IMG/VR virus record: IMGVR_UViG_3300009011_000044
Location: 1-31,702 of that record
Length of the DNA: 31,702 nt
Origin: a virus
Reading direction: 5' to 3' (one strand)
A program made the position numbers and the translations under genes. The notes under the pieces were generated by a model that was not told the DNA's origin, ran no database searches, and saw only the letters and a list, made by a program, of their open reading frames with translations. Position 1 is the stretch's first letter; each line of letters starts with the position of its first letter. Below, piece after piece: positions 23,921 to 29,911 of the stretch.

Positions 23921-24714
23921 GCGCGCCTCCGTTCAGATTCCCAGGTGAACCCCGCCAGCAACGCCTTGTTCTCCCGCAGACGGTCTAGGGCTCGCTCACC
24001 GATGTACTGACCGAGACCCTTCGCGTCCATGTTCGAGACCACCACCGTCGGCCTGACCAGCTGATACCGACGATCAAACACCTCGTGCAGCACCGCCAAC
24101 TCATAAGCGGTGCCGGCCTGGGCGCCGACCTCATCGATCACCAACAGGTCGAAGTCGGCCAGTTCGGCAATCACGTCGCGCTCGCTATACCCGGCATTGC
24201 GATCCATCGAGCCTTTGAACACTCGGATGATTTCGGCGGCCGAGGTGATGACCGCAAGAGCGTCGAGCTGGCGAATAACCTGCTGGACAATGCTGCTGGC
24301 CAGATGCGTTTTTCCGGTACCTACGTTGCCGCACAGCAGCAGGTTTCGCCCGTCGCTGTAATTCTCGCCGAAGTTGTCGGCATAGCCTTGGCAGATCTCC
24401 AAGGCCTGTCCCATGGCCGTGTTATCCACGCGGTAGTTGGAGAACATGCTGCCGGCGAAGCGTGGCGTGATGCCGGAGCCAATCAACGCGGTGTTGATCC
24501 GTTCGGTAGCGACGTGAGCCACCGCCTGCTTGTGCTCTTCGGTATCGACAGGCGCAACACGAAGGGCTTCCCACTGGCACGCCTTGCACGGGCGGACCTG
24601 CATCGAGCCATCAAACTGCTCGACCTCAGAGCGATCGACATGACCGTGTACCGGGCATTCGCTGGTGAAGGTGCGCAGCTCAGGCTGGCGACGGAAATTA
24701 GAACGCTGGGCCAT
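23917..24714 (-). CDS. dnaC: Helicase loader, DnaC-like AAA+ ATPase
   Basis: The 265-aa protein carries a Cys-rich N-terminus that may bind zinc (Cys20, His23, Cys43, Cys46) and an AAA+ core with Walker A GNVGTGKT at about 129-136 and Walker B LLVIDE near 190-195. It matches the DnaC/IstB-like loaders that place DnaB on DNA. It overlaps the initiator gene by 17 bases and the helicase gene by four bases, so the three replication proteins are translated together. Confidence 0.94.
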   Translation of the reverse strand: MAQRSNFRRQPELRTFTSECPVHGHVDRSEVEQFDGSMQVRPCKACQWEALRVAPVDTEEHKQAVAHVATERINTALIGSGITPRFAGSMFSNYRVDNTAMGQALEICQGYADNFGENYSDGRNLLLCGNVGTGKTHLASSIVQQVIRQLDALAVITSAAEIIRVFKGSMDRNAGYSERDVIAELADFDLLVIDEVGAQAGTAYELAVLHEVFDRRYQLVRPTVVVSNMDAKGLGQYIGERALDRLRENKALLAGFTWESERRRA

Positions 24715-25432
24715 TGGGAGCCTCCTGTTGCGAATACATGTTGTCGGTGTGGACCGGCAGGTTGTTGAAGCTCGACGTCTTGCCGGTGGTGGCCGGCTTC
24801 AGTTCGTCGGTCCACCGCTCGCCGTTCAACCAAGTAGCGCCGTTGGGTACGTAGCGCCCGCCGTCCTTGGTCCAATCATCGGAAACGCAGTGGCTGCCTA
24901 AAGCGGTGATCAGGGTCTGTTGCAGTTCTTCGCTCGGTTTCAGCTTCACCCATGCCTTGGCGGCGTCCTTGCGGCCTTTCTTTTTCGGGTACAGCTTCCA
25001 GAACTGTTCAAACCCCTCCAAGGGGTGTGGCGTGCACAAAGGTTTAGGTTCATTGACTGGTTCAGAAGGGTGACTGGTTCTGGTGCTTTCTGGGCCTACA
25101 CCCCCTGTAGGCTGTGCGCCTACACCTGTGCTTTCTAGGCCTACAGCTGTGCTGTTTTGGCCTACACCCCAAAGCGTCAGAAAGTACAGGTTCGAAGAGT
25201 TGCCTTTCGGCCCTTCCCTGTTCTCGATTCGCAGCAAACCTTGCTCCGCCAGCTGCTTGATATGCCTGCGAACAGTGCTCCGGTCGATCTCGCACTGGTC
25301 GGCAATGTGCTGGTACGACGGCCAGCACTCGCCCTGGTCGCTGGCGTTGTCGGCCAGCTTGACCAGCACCAGCTTGCGCAGCGGGTTACCCACCTTGGTT
25401 TTCATGGCCTTGACCATCAGATCCATGCTCAT
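24698..25432 (-). CDS. Replication initiator (lambda O-like, HTH_36 domain)
   Basis: The 244-aa protein has a winged-helix N-terminus (about 10-85) with CWPSYQHIADQCEIDRSTVR as recognition region, followed by a low-complexity linker of four imperfect heptads (VGQNSTA, VGLESTG, VGAQPTG, VGPESTR) and a C-terminal domain with FEQFWKLYPKKKGRKDAAKAW and VPNGATWLNGERW, as seen in O-type phage initiators. The linker coincides with a DNA iteron cluster, so the gene probably carries the origin it recognises, as lambda O does. It is directly upstream of the loader and helicase genes. Confidence 0.9.
   Translation of the reverse strand: MSMDLMVKAMKTKVGNPLRKLVLVKLADNASDQGECWPSYQHIADQCEIDRSTVRRHIKQLAEQGLLRIENREGPKGNSSNLYFLTLWGVGQNSTAVGLESTGVGAQPTGGVGPESTRTSHPSEPVNEPKPLCTPHPLEGFEQFWKLYPKKKGRKDAAKAWVKLKPSEELQQTLITALGSHCVSDDWTKDGGRYVPNGATWLNGERWTDELKPATTGKTSSFNNLPVHTDNMYSQQEAPNGPAF
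25093..25166 (-). repeat. Iteron cluster inside the initiator gene (candidate replication origin)
   Basis: Four copies of the 8-mer TGTAGGCC, one with a final G, lie on the minus strand at 25159-25166, 25138-25145, 25117-25124 and 25093-25100, spaced 21, 21 and 24 bp. Each of three copies is followed by AGCAC five to six bases later. An inverted TGTAGGC lies at 25106-25112. Two further GAACCAGTCA repeats lie just downstream in the reading direction. Spacing by multiples of three also produces the protein heptads. Confidence 0.75.
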
Positions 25433-25653
25433 AGGTCGAGCTCCCCGGTCACTCGCCGCACGAAGTCATCGTAATGCTCGGCCATCACCAGCCCCTGATT
25501 CTCCAAAGCCTCGCGGGAGGCCTTAGCGCTGCCGTACAGCACCCAGCGATCACGCTCGGGCAGATGCTTGAACGCGGCGTAGCTCGGCCATGGGCCAGCA
25601 ATGACTGACACCGGCCCCGTCTCTGCGGTCGTGGATTGCGGTTTGGTGCTCAT
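25429..25653 (-). CDS. 74-aa hypothetical protein
   Basis: The product starts with a disordered, Thr/Ser-rich tail (MSTKPQSTTAETGPVSV), followed by a compact part with YAAFKHLPERDRWVLYGSAK and a helical, acidic end. No family is recognised. Four-base overlaps with both neighbours (25429-25432 and 25650-25653) show translational coupling in the replication operon. A small DNA- or protein-binding accessory of the initiator is possible by position only. Confidence 0.75.
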   Translation of the reverse strand: MSTKPQSTTAETGPVSVIAGPWPSYAAFKHLPERDRWVLYGSAKASREALENQGLVMAEHYDDFVRRVTGELDL

Positions 25654-26252
25654 TGCAGCACCTCCGATCCAGTGCCATTGATCTTGGCCACAATCAGAGC
25701 CATGTCAGTCAGCGTCCCGCCGGATAGGCGCAGCACCAGTTTGCGCAGCGCAGTTGTGGTGTTGATCGCTTCCACCGCGGCATTGGCCGTGGCTTGGACG
25801 TTGTTGCACGCCAGCGTTGAGTTAATCGCAAGCCTGACCGTATCGCTGATGTTGAACGCATCGCAGGCCAGCTCCAGGTTGCTGCAATGATCGAAGTGCA
25901 CCGGCGGTGTCGGCGATGCCGTCGCCTCGGTGATCGGGATATGCATGTCTGGCGGCTCCTGCCCTGCCAGCAAACACTTGCTCGCAATCGCCCAGTGCTC
26001 GTCGGAGACGTTCTTGGCATCTCCGCCAGTCTTGCGTTCGAACAGAACCTTGAGCGCCCAGTAGGACTCGATCAGTCCGATGTACACGTCATCACGGACC
26101 TGTATTGCGCCGCCCTCCTCAACAAACTCTGTCGCACCCTTGACGCACTCGAAGCACTTCAGTAGCAGCGCAGCGTCGGCGAACTTTTCGAAGAAGGCCT
26201 GATCGATCGTTTCAACTTTGGGTGTCTTTGGAAAATCGATTACTTTGCTCAT
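25650..26252 (-). CDS. 200-aa hypothetical protein of the early operon
   Basis: The protein begins MSKVIDFPKTPKVETIDQAF and is soluble and acidic. The N-terminal half contains a helical Cys pair (LLKCFECVKG) and DDVYIGLIESYWALKVLFER; the C-terminal half is helix-rich with LACDAFNISDTVRLAIN and ALRKLVLRLSGG. I do not recognise a family. It overlaps both neighbours by four bases. It may be a replication or host take-over accessory, but there is no direct evidence. Confidence 0.8.
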   Translation of the reverse strand: MSKVIDFPKTPKVETIDQAFFEKFADAALLLKCFECVKGATEFVEEGGAIQVRDDVYIGLIESYWALKVLFERKTGGDAKNVSDEHWAIASKCLLAGQEPPDMHIPITEATASPTPPVHFDHCSNLELACDAFNISDTVRLAINSTLACNNVQATANAAVEAINTTTALRKLVLRLSGGTLTDMALIVAKINGTGSEVLQ

Positions 26253-26977
26253 GCGGAAGTCCTCAGGCGCAGCTTGAAGCGGCCTTGTTCAATATCGAGG
26301 TGGGTTGCACGCTCGGCGGTGACAAAGGTGCACTCGCCGACGAACCGGTCGAATCGACGCGTGATGTCGGCCTTGGGCCAGATCGCGTATGGCTGCCCGC
26401 CGTCATCGGCGTGCTTGCTGCGTACCATGGCGAAAGGTAAAGGGGCGCCTGGGATGTCGCGCATCACAGCATTGATCACCCAATGGGGGATGCCGTGCCG
26501 TAGGTTGATGCGCGCGCGGATTGACGTCATCGACTCGAATCCTGCCGGCATTGAATCGAGATAGCGAACCTGTTCAACCTGGGCGACACGGGTCTCGATC
26601 CGCTCCAGCGCGACCTGCTGCTCGCGCTGTTGACGCTCCACAGCCACCAGGTGATTCGCGTTTGCGGCAGTGATCTCGGCCTGGGTCATCGGGCGGGCGG
26701 CCTGCTCTTCTAAAGCCTGCCACCGATCTACCAGAGCGGCGGTGAACTCAGGACTGAGTTGGGCGACCACCACGAAGCTGTCGCGCTTATTGACCAGGTA
26801 CTCCCGAACGACCACGCCGTTTCCAGCTTTTGGTCCATCCCCCATTGGGGGTTGGGAAATTACGCAACGTTCGACAAGGCGCTCGATGGATTGCTTAACC
26901 TTGTCATGACGGGAGCCAACCAGGTCGGCGATTTCTTGGGAGGACATCGCCAGTGCGTTGGAGGTGACCATGCTCAT
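26249..26977 (-). CDS. Rha-family phage regulatory protein
   Basis: The 242-aa protein begins MSMVTSNALAMSSQEIADLV and has the Rha pattern: SSQEIADLVGSRHDKVKQSI is the N-terminal helix-turn-helix-like motif, followed by REYLVNKRDSFVVVAQLSPE with the conserved Y-x-x-N-x-x-x-F/S-F element, and LVDRWQALE. A helical linker (about 115-145, rich in Gln and Arg) leads to a C-terminal domain of about 90 residues that I do not recognise. Rha proteins of lambdoid phages interfere with growth in some hosts and are thought to be regulators. It overlaps its neighbours by four bases. A second possible start is Met3. Confidence 0.85.
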   Translation of the reverse strand: MSMVTSNALAMSSQEIADLVGSRHDKVKQSIERLVERCVISQPPMGDGPKAGNGVVVREYLVNKRDSFVVVAQLSPEFTAALVDRWQALEEQAARPMTQAEITAANANHLVAVERQQREQQVALERIETRVAQVEQVRYLDSMPAGFESMTSIRARINLRHGIPHWVINAVMRDIPGAPLPFAMVRSKHADDGGQPYAIWPKADITRRFDRFVGECTFVTAERATHLDIEQGRFKLRLRTSA

Positions 26978-27270
26978 TGCTCACCTCCGGCAGCAGGCGA
27001 CACATTTTCTTTTCCGGCGTTTAGTGTCGCGGTGTCACAAGCATTAAGTTCTGCGTGCCAGTCTTCGATCAAGCAGTCGACACTGTTGGCTTGGTCAATG
27101 GCGACGAGCGCGCCCAATGCGGCGAGACTTGCTGTGTCCGAGTGATTCGGAACGCTCTTCTTGAGCGAATTGAAAAGCGCCCCAAGCTGTTGAAGCGTTT
27201 CCCGAGCGCCTCTCATCGAATCAATCGCATCTACTGCAATTGCGCTCGCCGAGCGAATGGAAGTGTTCAT
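26974..27270 (-). CDS. 98-aa hypothetical protein of the early operon
   Basis: The product begins MNTSIRSASAIAVDAIDSMR and appears all-helical and acidic, with LQQLGALFNSLKKSVP and a Ser/Ala-rich middle, ending AAGGEQ. No signal peptide or membrane segment is seen. It shares helical composition with the DUF3077 protein that precedes it and might be a partner of it. The four-base overlaps on both sides place it firmly in the early operon. Function unknown. Confidence 0.78.
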   Translation of the reverse strand: MNTSIRSASAIAVDAIDSMRGARETLQQLGALFNSLKKSVPNHSDTASLAALGALVAIDQANSVDCLIEDWHAELNACDTATLNAGKENVSPAAGGEQ

Positions 27271-27587
27271 GCTTCACCGCCCTGACGATTGCCAAACTCG
27301 ACGCTGAGAACGCCGGAGTCGACAAGCGCCTTTGCCGAGTCGACCAAGAACCGGATGCCGTAAATTTCATTCGCATCCATGCCTTCTTCCAGGAAGCGAC
27401 CAAGGATGCTGGTTGCCGCGACAAGCAAGTTGCTCGACGAGCTGAGCGCTTCGCTGACAGGCATGCCCGGCCGAACCTCAATCAGTCCGATCGACTTGTC
27501 GGTGCTGTCAAAGGAATGGAAAGGGGCGCGGCTGGTAAGAAGGATCTCTTGCGCCTTTCGTGGCGTGGTGCTATTTTTTTGGTGCAT
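27267..27587 (-). CDS. DUF3077 family protein, first gene of the early operon
   Basis: The 106-aa protein has the DUF3077 pattern: FHSFDSTDKSIGLIEVRPG, then PVSEALSSSSNLLVAATSIL and a late YGIRFLVDSAKALVDSG. Members are common in Pseudomonas genomes and prophages, but the function is not established. GAGGA lies eight bases before the ATG. It opens the ten-gene leftward operon, just downstream of a leader with a hairpin-rich region, so its expression is likely controlled by that leader and by transcription from the immunity region. Confidence 0.85.
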   Translation of the reverse strand: MHQKNSTTPRKAQEILLTSRAPFHSFDSTDKSIGLIEVRPGMPVSEALSSSSNLLVAATSILGRFLEEGMDANEIYGIRFLVDSAKALVDSGVLSVEFGNRQGGEA

Positions 27588-27642
27588 TGATCTCGTCCTC
27601 TAGACGAAGAAGTACCTAAGTCCCCTGGCAGGGACGGTTAAG

Positions 27643-27668
27643 AAGCCCGCCTACGAAGCGGGCTTTTT
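27643..27668. terminator. Terminator-like hairpin before the early operon
   Basis: AAGCCCGC and GCGGGCTT pair around a 7-base loop. The T run on the right (TTTTT) is better than the TTCTT found leftward, so it stops rightward transcription well and may act as a weaker attenuator for the leftward early operon. Confidence 0.75.
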
Positions 27669-27684
27669 GTTGCCCGGAAGAAAG

Positions 27685-27726
27685 TCAGCCGGACAGCAAA
27701 AACAGGGATGGGTAGTGCAGGCTCAC
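27685..27726 (-). CDS. Possible 13-aa leader peptide
   Basis: A GTG at 27726 is preceded by AAGGAG at ideal distance and starts a 13-codon frame (MSLHYPSLFLLSG) that stops 17 bases before the terminator-like hairpin. A strong ribosome-binding site on so short a frame is the form of a leader peptide that could couple translation to termination. It could also be accidental. Confidence 0.35.
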   Translation of the reverse strand: MSLHYPSLFLLSG

Positions 27727-27739
27727 GCCGAACTCCTTT

Positions 27740-27835
27740 TTATCTAACGGGCAAACCCGCACCAATTGGAAGGCCCCAGTCAGGGCCTATTGCTGATGGT
27801 TGTGCATTCATCGATTTAAATTCCACCCAACTCAT
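27740..27835 (-). CDS. Possible 31-aa protein in the early leader
   Basis: The frame begins at an ATG at 27835, with AAAGG close upstream, and encodes MSWVEFKSMNAQPSAIGPDW followed by GLPIGAGLPVR. It ends just before the ribosome-binding site of the 13-codon frame, as if they were translated one after the other. The composition is compatible with coding and it fills the middle of an otherwise empty interval, but no family is known to me and the frame is too short to be certain. Confidence 0.4.
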   Translation of the reverse strand: MSWVEFKSMNAQPSAIGPDWGLPIGAGLPVR

Positions 27836-27924
27836 CGCCTTTACTCATCAGCGTTTGGCCTGCCCGATTCGTGCCGGGTATAGGATCATCCTGACCGAGC
27901 CTTCGAATAAGTCCGCAAACTAGG

Positions 27925-27940
27925 CTGTTCATCCGAACAG
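27925..27940. promoter_or_regulatory. Palindrome CTGTTC-N4-GAACAG (LexA-box-like)
   Basis: This perfect 6-bp inverted repeat keeps the CTGT-N8-ACAG frame of gammaproteobacterial LexA boxes and has TA after the right arm, as the consensus does. It overlaps a second inverted repeat, CAGTAC-N11-GTACTG (27938-27960), whose outer arm lies in the end of cro. Confidence 0.45.
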
Positions 27941-27947
27941 TACCTGT

Positions 27948-28241
27948 TTAGCTAGTACTGGATACGTGTACAGAGCCGTTCAGCCCAGGTGCGGTTTTTA
28001 GTAATTCAGAGGAAGATTCAACTACCTTGTGGCGTGCTTCGACCTGAGCAATCAAGTCGCACAACGCAGAAGCGTTGATGGCGCCATGAGTGGCAACCTC
28101 AGCAAGAAGTGCCTTTTCAGGGCTTACCTTTTGCGATCCAGAAAGCCAGTAAGAAACCGTGGCCTGAGAGACGCCCAAAGCCTCGCCGGTCTTCGACTGG
28201 CTACCGAAGTAATTTATTAGTTCAATGATTTTTCGAGCCAC
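27948..28241 (-). CDS. Cro-like repressor (small HTH protein)
   Basis: The 97-aa protein starts at a GTG at 28241 with AGAGG nine bases upstream (MARKIIELINYFGSQSKTG). The helix-turn-helix lies near residues 14-36 (SKTGEALGVSQATVSYWLSG), matching the YdaS/Cro type in which the Cro-like protein is encoded divergently from the CI repressor. The C-terminal half (about 55-97) is helical then disordered. It is the first leftward gene from the operator region and would repress cI and regulate the early operon, favouring lytic growth. Confidence 0.92.
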   Translation of the reverse strand: MARKIIELINYFGSQSKTGEALGVSQATVSYWLSGSQKVSPEKALLAEVATHGAINASALCDLIAQVEARHKVVESSSELLKTAPGLNGSVHVSSTS

Positions 28242-28258
28242 GACAAGGGCCTCTGATA

Positions 28259-28274
28259 AGTCTTTTTATAGACT
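28259..28274. promoter_or_regulatory. Operator 1 between cro and cI
   Basis: AGTCT-N6-AGACT is a perfect 5-bp inverted repeat. It contains the TATAAA (28265-28270, leftward) that would be the -10 box of the cro promoter. Repressor binding here would block the early promoter. Confidence 0.7.
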
Positions 28275-28278
28275 GCAC

Positions 28279-28296
28279 AGAAGCAAACTTCTTTGC
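28279..28296. promoter_or_regulatory. Central palindromes of the immunity region
   Basis: Two overlapping inverted repeats, AGAAG-N4-CTTCT (28279-28292) and GCAAA-N4-TTTGC (28283-28296), lie between the two operators. They differ from operators 1 and 2 in sequence, so they may bind another protein or be a weak third operator. Confidence 0.4.
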
Positions 28297-28305
28297 AACC
28301 CCATA

Positions 28306-28321
28306 AGTATCTTTATAGGAT
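28306..28321. promoter_or_regulatory. Operator 2 overlapping the cI promoter
   Basis: AGTATCTTTATAGGAT matches operator 1 at 12 of 16 positions in the same orientation. It covers TATAGG (28314-28319), a likely -10 box for cI, with TTGCAA (28293-28298) as a -35 at short spacing (15 bp). Transcription would then begin about two bases before the cI ATG. Confidence 0.6.
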
Positions 28322-28327
28322 CAGCGG

Positions 28328-29107
28328 ATGAATCTATCCGAACGAATCAAGCTAGCCCGGAAGAAAGCAAGACTTACTCAGTCTCAGCTTGCGGAATCCG
28401 TTGGCATCGCGCAGACAGCCATCAGTCAACTGGAATCAGGTAAGACGCTACGATCTTCCTACCTTGTTCAGATAGCCCGGGCATGCGGGGTGAATAGCGC
28501 CTGGCTAGCTTCAGGGGAAGGCGAGATGAACTCCCCAGAAGATGCTATGAGCTACTTCAGCAGCGAGCTCGAAGAGATCCTGCGTGGCGAACATGACGAT
28601 GATGCAGCCCTTAACTTAGCCCTGCGAGAGCGGATAGAAGAGCTGAGGAACGTGAGCCGGTATGCACCGTCAAACTCTCTGCTGACCGACGAAATACCCT
28701 ATTTGATTGAACTCGACGACCCTCGCGACTCATCGAAAACTGTTGTCGAGATCAGCGTGAAGGTTCACCTCGACCTAAACTCTGAAATTTTATTGAAGCA
28801 AGGCGTGCTCCCTGAGCATGTTGTCGCGGCAGCCATCTCGGGTAACTCAATGGCGCCAGTTTTGCAGGACGGCGGCACTGTCGTTGCTCATTTGCGCGAG
28901 ACCCAAGTAGTCGATGGGCGCATGTACGTGATAGATCATGGCGGCCAAATCAGAGTTAAAGCGCTCTATCGACTGCCAGGCGGAGGCATCCGCATGAGAA
29001 GCTACAACATTGCCGAGCATCCAGACGAGACATACTCAGTGCACGAGATGGACGAGGCCAAAATCCGCATCATGGGACGTGTTTTCTGGGGTGCCTCTTT
29101 TTACTAG
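28328..29107 (+). CDS. CI-type repressor with S24 peptidase-like domain
   Basis: The 259-aa protein has an N-terminal HTH_3 domain (about 5-62, with LTQSQLAESVGIAQTAISQL as the HTH) and a C-terminal LexA/CI-like domain with Ser174 in SGNSMAP and Lys211 in RVKALYRL, 37 residues apart as in LexA. It would hold the prophage silent by binding the operators beside its start. The linker (about 65-165) lacks an Ala-Gly or Cys-Gly pair, the usual self-cleavage bond, so induction may follow a different route. A strong terminator follows. It lies divergent from the Cro-like gene, and its transcript may have almost no leader. Confidence 0.94.
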   Translation: MNLSERIKLARKKARLTQSQLAESVGIAQTAISQLESGKTLRSSYLVQIARACGVNSAWLASGEGEMNSPEDAMSYFSSELEEILRGEHDDDAALNLALRERIEELRNVSRYAPSNSLLTDEIPYLIELDDPRDSSKTVVEISVKVHLDLNSEILLKQGVLPEHVVAAAISGNSMAPVLQDGGTVVAHLRETQVVDGRMYVIDHGGQIRVKALYRLPGGGIRMRSYNIAEHPDETYSVHEMDEAKIRIMGRVFWGASFY

Positions 29108-29126
29108 TCGATGCACGAGTCAGCAG

Positions 29127-29149
29127 AGCCCGGTTCGCCGGGCTTTTTT
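29127..29149 (+). terminator. Terminator after cI
   Basis: AGCCCGG and CCGGGCT form a perfect stem around a TTCG loop, followed by six T (29144-29149). It starts 19 bases after the cI stop and isolates cI from the next rightward operon. Confidence 0.92.
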
Positions 29150-29191
29150 GCGCCTATTGATTAGAGAAAAACAGTGAACTGGTAAAAAATA

Positions 29192-29233
29192 ATCAAAATA
29201 CTGCTTGATCACTTCTATCAATCTGCTTATATT
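29192..29233 (+). promoter_or_regulatory. Promoter and operator of the lysogeny-side operon
   Basis: TTGATC (29205-29210), a 17-bp spacer and TATATT (29228-29233) form a good sigma-70 promoter (4 and 5 of 6 matches). The -35 box is embedded in alternating half-sites ATCAA (29192-29196), TTGAT (29205-29209) and ATCAA (29217-29221); the last two make a palindrome with a 7-base centre. Another TTGAT lies at 29157-29161. A dimeric regulator probably binds here. Confidence 0.7.
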
Positions 29234-29269
29234 TTTATCCATCAGCAACGCACAAGGCGGAAAGAAGAG

Positions 29270-29647
29270 ATGAGCACGGTTATCAATTTCGGCAAGCTGC
29301 AAGGAACAACCGGCATTCTTGCAGAGCAAGAGCTGCGCGCCGCCCTTGCCGTTTGCGCCGGGCTTGCTAACAAGGAAATCGCCCGCGCCATCGGTTGCGC
29401 TCCTGGCACCGTCAAAAAATCCATTGAGCGCATTTTCTACAAGCTCGGCGTAACCAGTCGTTCGGCAGTTCCGACTGAACTGTTCTGCCGCGGCATCGCG
29501 CGCCACTTGGTGGTGCTGATCTGCGCAGTCCTCACCGGCCATGCCGCCGTCACCGACGATCACATGAATCGCATCCGTCGCCCAGGTGAGCGCCGCATCG
29601 AAACTCGCGTGGCCGTCCGCCGCATCGAGGCCGCTCAAACCGTTTAA
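29270..29647 (+). CDS. LuxR-type HTH transcriptional regulator (stand-alone DNA-binding domain)
   Basis: The 125-aa protein consists mainly of a LuxR/GerE helix-turn-helix (about 18-72) with AEQELRAALAVCAGLANKEI, ARAIGCAPGTVKKSIERIFY and KLGVTSRSA, which matches the family pattern GLxNKEIAxxLxxSxxTVKxH. There is no receiver or signal-binding domain. The remainder is basic with a moderately hydrophobic stretch (about 75-95) and an Arg-rich end. It is the first gene of the rightward operon that leads to csrA, xis and int, and the palindromic half-sites in its promoter suggest autoregulation. Small LuxR-type proteins are known in some prophages as regulators of host or phage genes. Confidence 0.88.
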   Translation: MSTVINFGKLQGTTGILAEQELRAALAVCAGLANKEIARAIGCAPGTVKKSIERIFYKLGVTSRSAVPTELFCRGIARHLVVLICAVLTGHAAVTDDHMNRIRRPGERRIETRVAVRRIEAAQTV

Positions 29648-29678
29648 CCCAACCTGAATTTTGCGAAAGCCAACATCG

Positions 29679-29714
29679 CGGCCGGGATTCGCTCGGCCTG
29701 AAAAAAGGAGCAAC
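29679..29714 (+). promoter_or_regulatory. Hairpin with GGA loop plus GGA in the ribosome-binding site of csrA
   Basis: GGCCG (29680-29684) pairs with CGGCC (29694-29698), exposing GGATTCGCT as the loop. Then AAAAAAGGAGCAACAC leads to the csrA ATG. Two GGA motifs, one in a hairpin loop and one in the ribosome-binding site, are the classical arrangement for CsrA binding and autorepression. Confidence 0.6.
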
Positions 29715-29716
29715 AC

Positions 29717-29911
29717 ATGTTGATTCTCACCCACCGAGTTGGCGAAGTCATCCGCATCAACGACGACATCAGCGTCATGGTCCTTGCCGCAACTGGCCAG
29801 CAAGTGCGTATCGGAATCACCGCGCCGGCAACCGTCGAAGTTCATCGCGAAGAGATCTACCAGCGCATCCAGGCTGGTGTTCCGCAAGCGAGCGGAGCGC
29901 CCCATGCGTAA
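29717..29911 (+). CDS. csrA: Carbon storage regulator homologue CsrA/RsmA
   Basis: The 64-aa protein is a full-length Csr[21 protein letters not shown], then [18 protein letters not shown], and [13 protein letters not shown]. The RNA-contacting residues Leu4 and Arg44 are kept; the usual Arg6 is His. CsrA dimers bind GGA motifs near ribosome-binding sites and block or stabilise mRNAs; in Pseudomonas the homologues control secretion and secondary metabolism. AAGGAG precedes the ATG at ideal spacing. It lies between the LuxR-type gene and the integration genes, so it would be expressed with them. It could tune integrase production or rewire the host RsmA network. Confidence 0.95.
   Translation: MLILTHRVGEVIRINDDISVMVLAATGQQVRIGITAPATVEVHREEIYQRIQAGVPQASGAPHA

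Larger units (their letters stand above)
27588..27947 (-). promoter_or_regulatory. Leader between cro and the early operon
   Basis: This 360-bp stretch has no long gene on the coding strand. It contains two overlapping palindromes near the cro end, two tiny frames (31 and 13 codons), the hairpin GTCCC-N6-GGGAC at 27620-27635 and a GC-rich terminator at 27643-27668. By position it corresponds to the lambda nutR-tR1 interval. I could not find a clear boxA. The rightward 71-codon frame across it lacks coding features. Confidence 0.6.

Noticed and set aside
25085-25170. CRISPR-like array
   Set aside because: Repeats are only 8-14 bp, lie within a coding region and keep the reading frame; they fit iterons.
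27708-27923. Rightward 71-codon frame in the early leader
   Set aside because: No ribosome-binding site, and it runs against cro and the early operon; the leftward small frames fit the context better.
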